NCBI GenBank assembly: GCA_965203735.1 | Contig: OZ241909.1 | Location: forward strand, 2,542,001-2,606,000 | From: Bin55 sp965203735 | GTDB taxonomy: Bacteria > Pseudomonadota > Gammaproteobacteria > Pseudomonadales > Azotimanducaceae | Reading direction: 5' to 3' | Length of the DNA stretch: 64,000 nucleotides | Shown: positions 61,033 to 64,000 of the stretch, piece after piece | Numbering within the stretch: position 1 is the first letter of the stretch | Layout of the letters: each line of letters starts with the position of its first letter | Notes under the pieces: model-generated | Seen by the model: the letters and a program-made list of their open reading frames with translations, nothing else | What the model was told of the DNA's origin: nothing | The model's database searches: none | Made by a program: the position numbers and the translations under genes

Positions 61033-61826
61033 GAACTCGCCTCGGAAGATTCCGAGCTGTCATCGGTCTTTTCGGGTACTGTCCGAAGCTTAAAGACACC
61101 ATCGGGGATTACTGGAATCCGAAAAGCCAGTCGCACAGGAACTTTGCGACCGTGAATTTCAGCTAGCCAAATATCAACCTTTCTAACTTCATCCTCATCG
61201 TAAATGAACTTATAGCGACACATCTCAGCACTACCCGAAAAGTAGTTTTTGCCCTGACGAAGCTTTTGATCCGGTTTCTGTTTCCATAGTTTGATCACAA
61301 AAGGATCTTCCCCATCGTGCACGAGCATTTCGTCTCTACATTCAGAATTTGCAAAGATTGCGGACATCATGTCGATTCCCGTCGGTTTCTCCCTCTGAAT
61401 TCTGGGTTTTCCTGTCTCCGAAATTACTAACGTCGATTCATAAATGATGATTGTCTTTCTTTCCTCTTTCTCGCCCTTCTCATCACGTTCCATCAGCAAG
61501 TACGCGGTTGTTATGGGATTGCCCTTTTCAAATACGCCTTTTGCCGCAAATTCTCCTTTCCAATCAAGCAGTCTTGCGATCGGTCCCGCACCAGCGATCT
61601 GGCCATCAAGTTCATACGACTGGTCCTTGATGACCAGGTGAGCTTCAAGAATTCCTACCTTAATGGGACCGACCCGCCCATCGTAGATCAATGAGACTTC
61701 GTTGCTCTCGTTCCCACTAGTTTCGGTGTCGCCCTGAGACGACAGGGAATTCATCGCAACCATAGCCAATGCGATCGCAACGAAGACTCGCAGCTCGTTT
61801 GAACCTAATACGACTAGTCTTTCCAC
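61029..61826 (-). CDS. Exported DUF3108 protein
   Basis: A 265-residue protein with a signal segment (about 12-32) and a beta-rich DUF3108 body: SLIYDGRVGPIKVGILEAHL, then the GAGPIARLLDWKGEFAAKG strand and paired YKFIYDEDEVRKVDIWL near the end. DUF3108 proteins are periplasmic and of unknown function, often near envelope genes. The GTG start lies 13 bases inside the deacetylase gene, so translation is coupled. It is the last gene of the glycosyltransferase/deacetylase operon. Confidence 0.83.
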   Translation of the reverse strand: MERLVVLGSNELRVFVAIALAMVAMNSLSSQGDTETSGNESNEVSLIYDGRVGPIKVGILEAHLVIKDQSYELDGQIAGAGPIARLLDWKGEFAAKGVFEKGNPITTAYLLMERDEKGEKEERKTIIIYESTLVISETGKPRIQREKPTGIDMMSAIFANSECRDEMLVHDGEDPFVIKLWKQKPDQKLRQGKNYFSGSAEMCRYKFIYDEDEVRKVDIWLAEIHGRKVPVRLAFRIPVIPDGVFKLRTVPEKTDDSSESSEASS

Positions 61827-62626
61827 TTACATTTCCCGGTTCTCATGCGTAGCTTGAAACTCAACAATCCGTCGTGTCCACCAACTTTGACTCGACGCAA
61901 CGACAGCCGTTCTCTTGCGAAGTCTCGAGAGATTCCCTGTTCTGTCGTTACAGCCGTGTGATAGCCAGCGCGATCTACAGTTTCAATGTCCTCTTGACCG
62001 AAGATCCCGAATGGGTAGGCAAACGAACTAACCGAAGTTCCAAAACAATCTTCTAGATCGGACTTGCTCTCGAGAATCTCGGTTGCCCGTTCATTGGGGC
62101 TCGCTGTTCTCAAGTTGGCGTGGGTTATGGTATGTGCTCCCAATTCCCAACGACCGGAACTCAACATTTGACTAATGTCCGCGTCGAGAAGCTTTGGTTC
62201 GCTCATTAACTCACCGTCTGAATGATGGATCTTCTTGGACTTAGACCAATCTCGATTGTGTCTGTCCACGACAAGATACAAAGTAGCTCTAGCGCCGTAC
62301 TTCTCCAGGATAGGATCTGCAATTAGCAAATTGTCCCTATAGCCATCGTCAAACGTGAGTGCAACACATTTTCGCGAACTAGAAGCGTCAATCTCCGACA
62401 TCAGCAAGAATTTCCACCCATCTTCGCGCAACCACCGAATCTGTCTCTCGAATTCAGCTGGGTCCACGCGAAGTTTGTTGAACCTGGCTTTCGGCTTCTG
62501 TCGACTGATCATGTGGTACATCAGTATTCGGGGTATGGCGTAATTTACAGTCGGCCGCCACCAGGCGTATTGAGAGGAGACAACTAGCGCAGCCACTGCC
62601 GCACCACCAACCACGATCCAATTCAC
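61814..62626 (-). CDS. Membrane-anchored polysaccharide deacetylase (NodB-type)
   Basis: A 270-residue NodB-homology enzyme, which removes N- or O-acetyl groups from glycans. One N-terminal helix (NWIVVGGAAVAALVV) anchors it. MYHMI opens the barrel; ALTFDDGYRD has the catalytic and metal aspartates; GAHTITHANL gives the H-x3-H metal pair; SFAYPFG is motif 3. The open frame reaches 62953, but its first 109 codons are a shadow of the glycosyltransferase gene; GTG 62626 overlaps that gene's stop as GTGA and is the real start. Its partners suggest extracellular or cell-wall glycan modification. Confidence 0.87.
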   Translation of the reverse strand: MNWIVVGGAAVAALVVSSQYAWWRPTVNYAIPRILMYHMISRQKPKARFNKLRVDPAEFERQIRWLREDGWKFLLMSEIDASSSRKCVALTFDDGYRDNLLIADPILEKYGARATLYLVVDRHNRDWSKSKKIHHSDGELMSEPKLLDADISQMLSSGRWELGAHTITHANLRTASPNERATEILESKSDLEDCFGTSVSSFAYPFGIFGQEDIETVDRAGYHTAVTTEQGISRDFARERLSLRRVKVGGHDGLLSFKLRMRTGKCKWKD

Positions 62627-63726
62627 GATGACAACTCTTCGTACATTGCGATAGTGCGAGCACACATCTTTTCTAGTGTCATTTCGTGCGGTTGTACCGC
62701 ATAGGACGACTGGTACAAGTCCACAATTCGTCCAGCCACAGCAGGAATGTCGCCAAGTGTGACAGCTCCGACAGGAAAAACCTGTTTCAAGATCTCGCCC
62801 ACTCCTCCATGATCGAAAGCAACAACTGGAGTTCCAAGGGACAGAGCTTCCAAAACGGTTCTCCCAAAAGACTCCGGTTTCGTCGACAGTGATAGAACGA
62901 ACGAACTGACAGAGAAAATCTCTCGGACATCCGATCGTTGACCGGTGAACCAAACGCGGTTTTCGAGATGGACGGACCGCGACACGCGTTCATGAAGTGC
63001 ACGTGCATATCGTCGATGGCGAGATTCCTCTGAACCCACAATTAGTCCTCTACATGCGAATCCTGTCGAATTGAGATACTCCAGTACCGACAAGAACTCT
63101 TGCTGCCCCTTGAGTCGCGTTACTCGTCCAGCCAGTGTGAGAACAGGATCTGCATTGGGATTGAACTCCCGCATGTATTGGCTCCATGACCGCATCCATT
63201 CATCGGAAGGTCGAAAGTCGCTGTGGTAGTAGGACGGGTCTATTCCGCGATAGATCACTCGTACCCTCGACTGATTCACCTTGGTGTAGTTTTGGAGCAA
63301 GTATTCTCGTGCTGTATTCGAGACAGCTTCGATACGTTCGCCTTGTCCTATCACAGCGCTGTAACGTGAGACTGAATGGAGTCCATGAACGCTTGTAACA
63401 AATCGGGGGCGGTTTCCACCTACTCTGTTCAAGGCGAGTAGTGTCAGCCAAGCGGGTAGCCGAGATCGACAGTGAACAATATCCACTTGTTCCCGATTGA
63501 GAAATGCCACAATCTGACCAATGCCTTTGAGGGATCTTGGAGACTTTTGAGCTACAGCCATCGGTACATGTCGAACACCCAATCGCTCAAGTTCTTCAAC
63601 CAAGGCTCCGCCTTCCGAAATCACGATGGGTTCGTGGTTGCTTCTTGTCAATGCTGAAGCGACCTCCACTGTACCACGCTCTACGCCTCCGCTCTCCATG
63701 CGAGGCACAATCTGAACGATTTTCAC
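62623..63726 (-). CDS. Glycosyltransferase family 4
   Basis: A 367-residue GT-B fold enzyme that uses a nucleotide sugar to extend a glycan. IVPRMESGGVERGTVEVA opens the acceptor domain; VLTLAGRVTRLKGQQEFL starts the donor domain; KPESFGRTVLEALSLGTPVVA supplies the EX7E motif. LPS core or lipid-A-side transferases look like this. Start is GTG with no clear ribosome-binding site. The deacetylase and DUF3108 genes follow in one overlapping operon, and kdsD is six kilobases away. Confidence 0.9.
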   Translation of the reverse strand: MKIVQIVPRMESGGVERGTVEVASALTRSNHEPIVISEGGALVEELERLGVRHVPMAVAQKSPRSLKGIGQIVAFLNREQVDIVHCRSRLPAWLTLLALNRVGGNRPRFVTSVHGLHSVSRYSAVIGQGERIEAVSNTAREYLLQNYTKVNQSRVRVIYRGIDPSYYHSDFRPSDEWMRSWSQYMREFNPNADPVLTLAGRVTRLKGQQEFLSVLEYLNSTGFACRGLIVGSEESRHRRYARALHERVSRSVHLENRVWFTGQRSDVREIFSVSSFVLSLSTKPESFGRTVLEALSLGTPVVAFDHGGVGEILKQVFPVGAVTLGDIPAVAGRIVDLYQSSYAVQPHEMTLEKMCARTIAMYEELSS

Positions 63727-63763
63727 ACGCGACTACACAACAAAGTCGAACTTCGCTGTCTAC

Positions 63764-64000
63764 CTATTGCCCGTAACTTGATGACGACTCTAGAAACTCC
63801 TGCTCTTCAGCAGTGGAGTCTCTTTCCAATACGCGATTTCTATGGGGAAAACGTCCAAACTTACTAATGATGTCCTTATGGTCTTCGAAGTACTTTAGGC
63901 TGTTCTCAACATAGTCTTTCCATCCCGGATCGCATTCTTCAAGAAGGTGTTTGGTCAACGAGACACCCAACTCTTGATCCTCAATGAATTCGCTATGTTG
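63764..64000 (-). CDS. DUF924 family protein, partial (C-terminal end)
   Basis: The frame runs from TAA-type stop 63764 to the window end, so the true start lies beyond it; 78 residues are visible. QHSEFIEDQELGVSL and KDIISKFGRFPHRNRVLERDSTAEEQEFL are the last two conserved blocks of the DUF924 family, a conserved bacterial protein resembling a TPR fold, of unknown function. Its stop is 37 bases before the glycosyltransferase start on the same strand, so it may share a promoter. Confidence 0.85.
   Translation of the reverse strand, partial: QHSEFIEDQELGVSLTKHLLEECDPGWKDYVENSLKYFEDHKDIISKFGRFPHRNRVLERDSTAEEQEFLESSSSYGQ

Noticed and set aside
62627..62953. N-terminal 109 codons of the deacetylase frame
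   Set aside because: Cysteine- and tryptophan-rich shadow of the glycosyltransferase gene; GTG 62626 overlapping the previous stop is the real start.

Overview
The window looks like ordinary chromosome from a Pseudomonadota bacterium, most likely an uncultured gammaproteobacterium. The basis is gene content: an HspQ-like protein, a KdsD-type arabinose-5-phosphate isomerase, a long-form phosphoenolpyruvate carboxylase ending in RNTG, a DUF924 protein, a TolB-like/TPR membrane protein and a Pot-type ABC operon. Base composition is close to balanced, GTG and TTG starts are frequent, and genes are short-spaced. I saw no tRNA, rRNA, CRISPR array, transposase or phage gene. About 57 protein genes are supported; the first and last run off the window.

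Layout. 1-3.5 kb: a partial helical protein, a class I aminotransferase, a zinc dehydrogenase and a rhodanese. 3.6-6.1 kb (minus): a DUF35/thiolase/MaoC operon of acyl-CoA metabolism. 6.6-10.9 kb: a four-gene polyamine-type ABC importer with a stem-loop after the binding-protein gene. 11-13.1 kb: a DUF2141 protein and a sodium:solute symporter. 13.2-18.6 kb: three exported or membrane-anchored helical-repeat proteins, two of them tandem paralogues; this is the least explained block. 19.1-22.8 kb: a heterodimeric ABC exporter. 23-25.5 kb: an esterase, a histidine phosphatase and a GST. 25.9-27.5 kb: a HigA-like antitoxin and a DUF4143 ATPase preceded by operator-like repeats. 27.6-30.3 kb: an ABC-2 type exporter.

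30.5-43.7 kb is metabolic: a D-aminoacylase-like hydrolase, a YfcG-like GST, a PhoX phosphatase, a class C beta-lactamase-like hydrolase, an amidohydrolase in tandem with PEP carboxylase, a PhyH dioxygenase, a lipoprotein and an alpha/beta hydrolase. 43.7-44.5 kb is gene-free apart from a strong hairpin. 44.5-46.2 kb carries tandem Yip1-family membrane proteins. 46.2-56.8 kb holds a second PhyH, two VOC proteins, two COG2159 amidohydrolases, a secreted hydrolase, an orphan molybdopterin dehydrogenase subunit, a PHP phosphatase, an acidic-repeat lipoprotein and a D-2-hydroxyacid dehydrogenase. 56.9-64 kb holds KdsD, HspQ, a small exported protein, a CmcJ/NvfI-type oxygenase, an SMP-30 protein, then a minus-strand envelope-type operon (glycosyltransferase, polysaccharide deacetylase, DUF3108) and a partial DUF924 gene.

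The abundance of amidohydrolases, Fe(II)/2-oxoglutarate oxygenases, GSTs and acyl-CoA enzymes suggests a scavenger of varied organic compounds. That is inference from families; no substrate can be read from sequence. The best candidates for something undescribed are the tandem helical-repeat proteins at 14.9-18.6 kb and the DUF4143/HigA-like pair with its three-copy operator.
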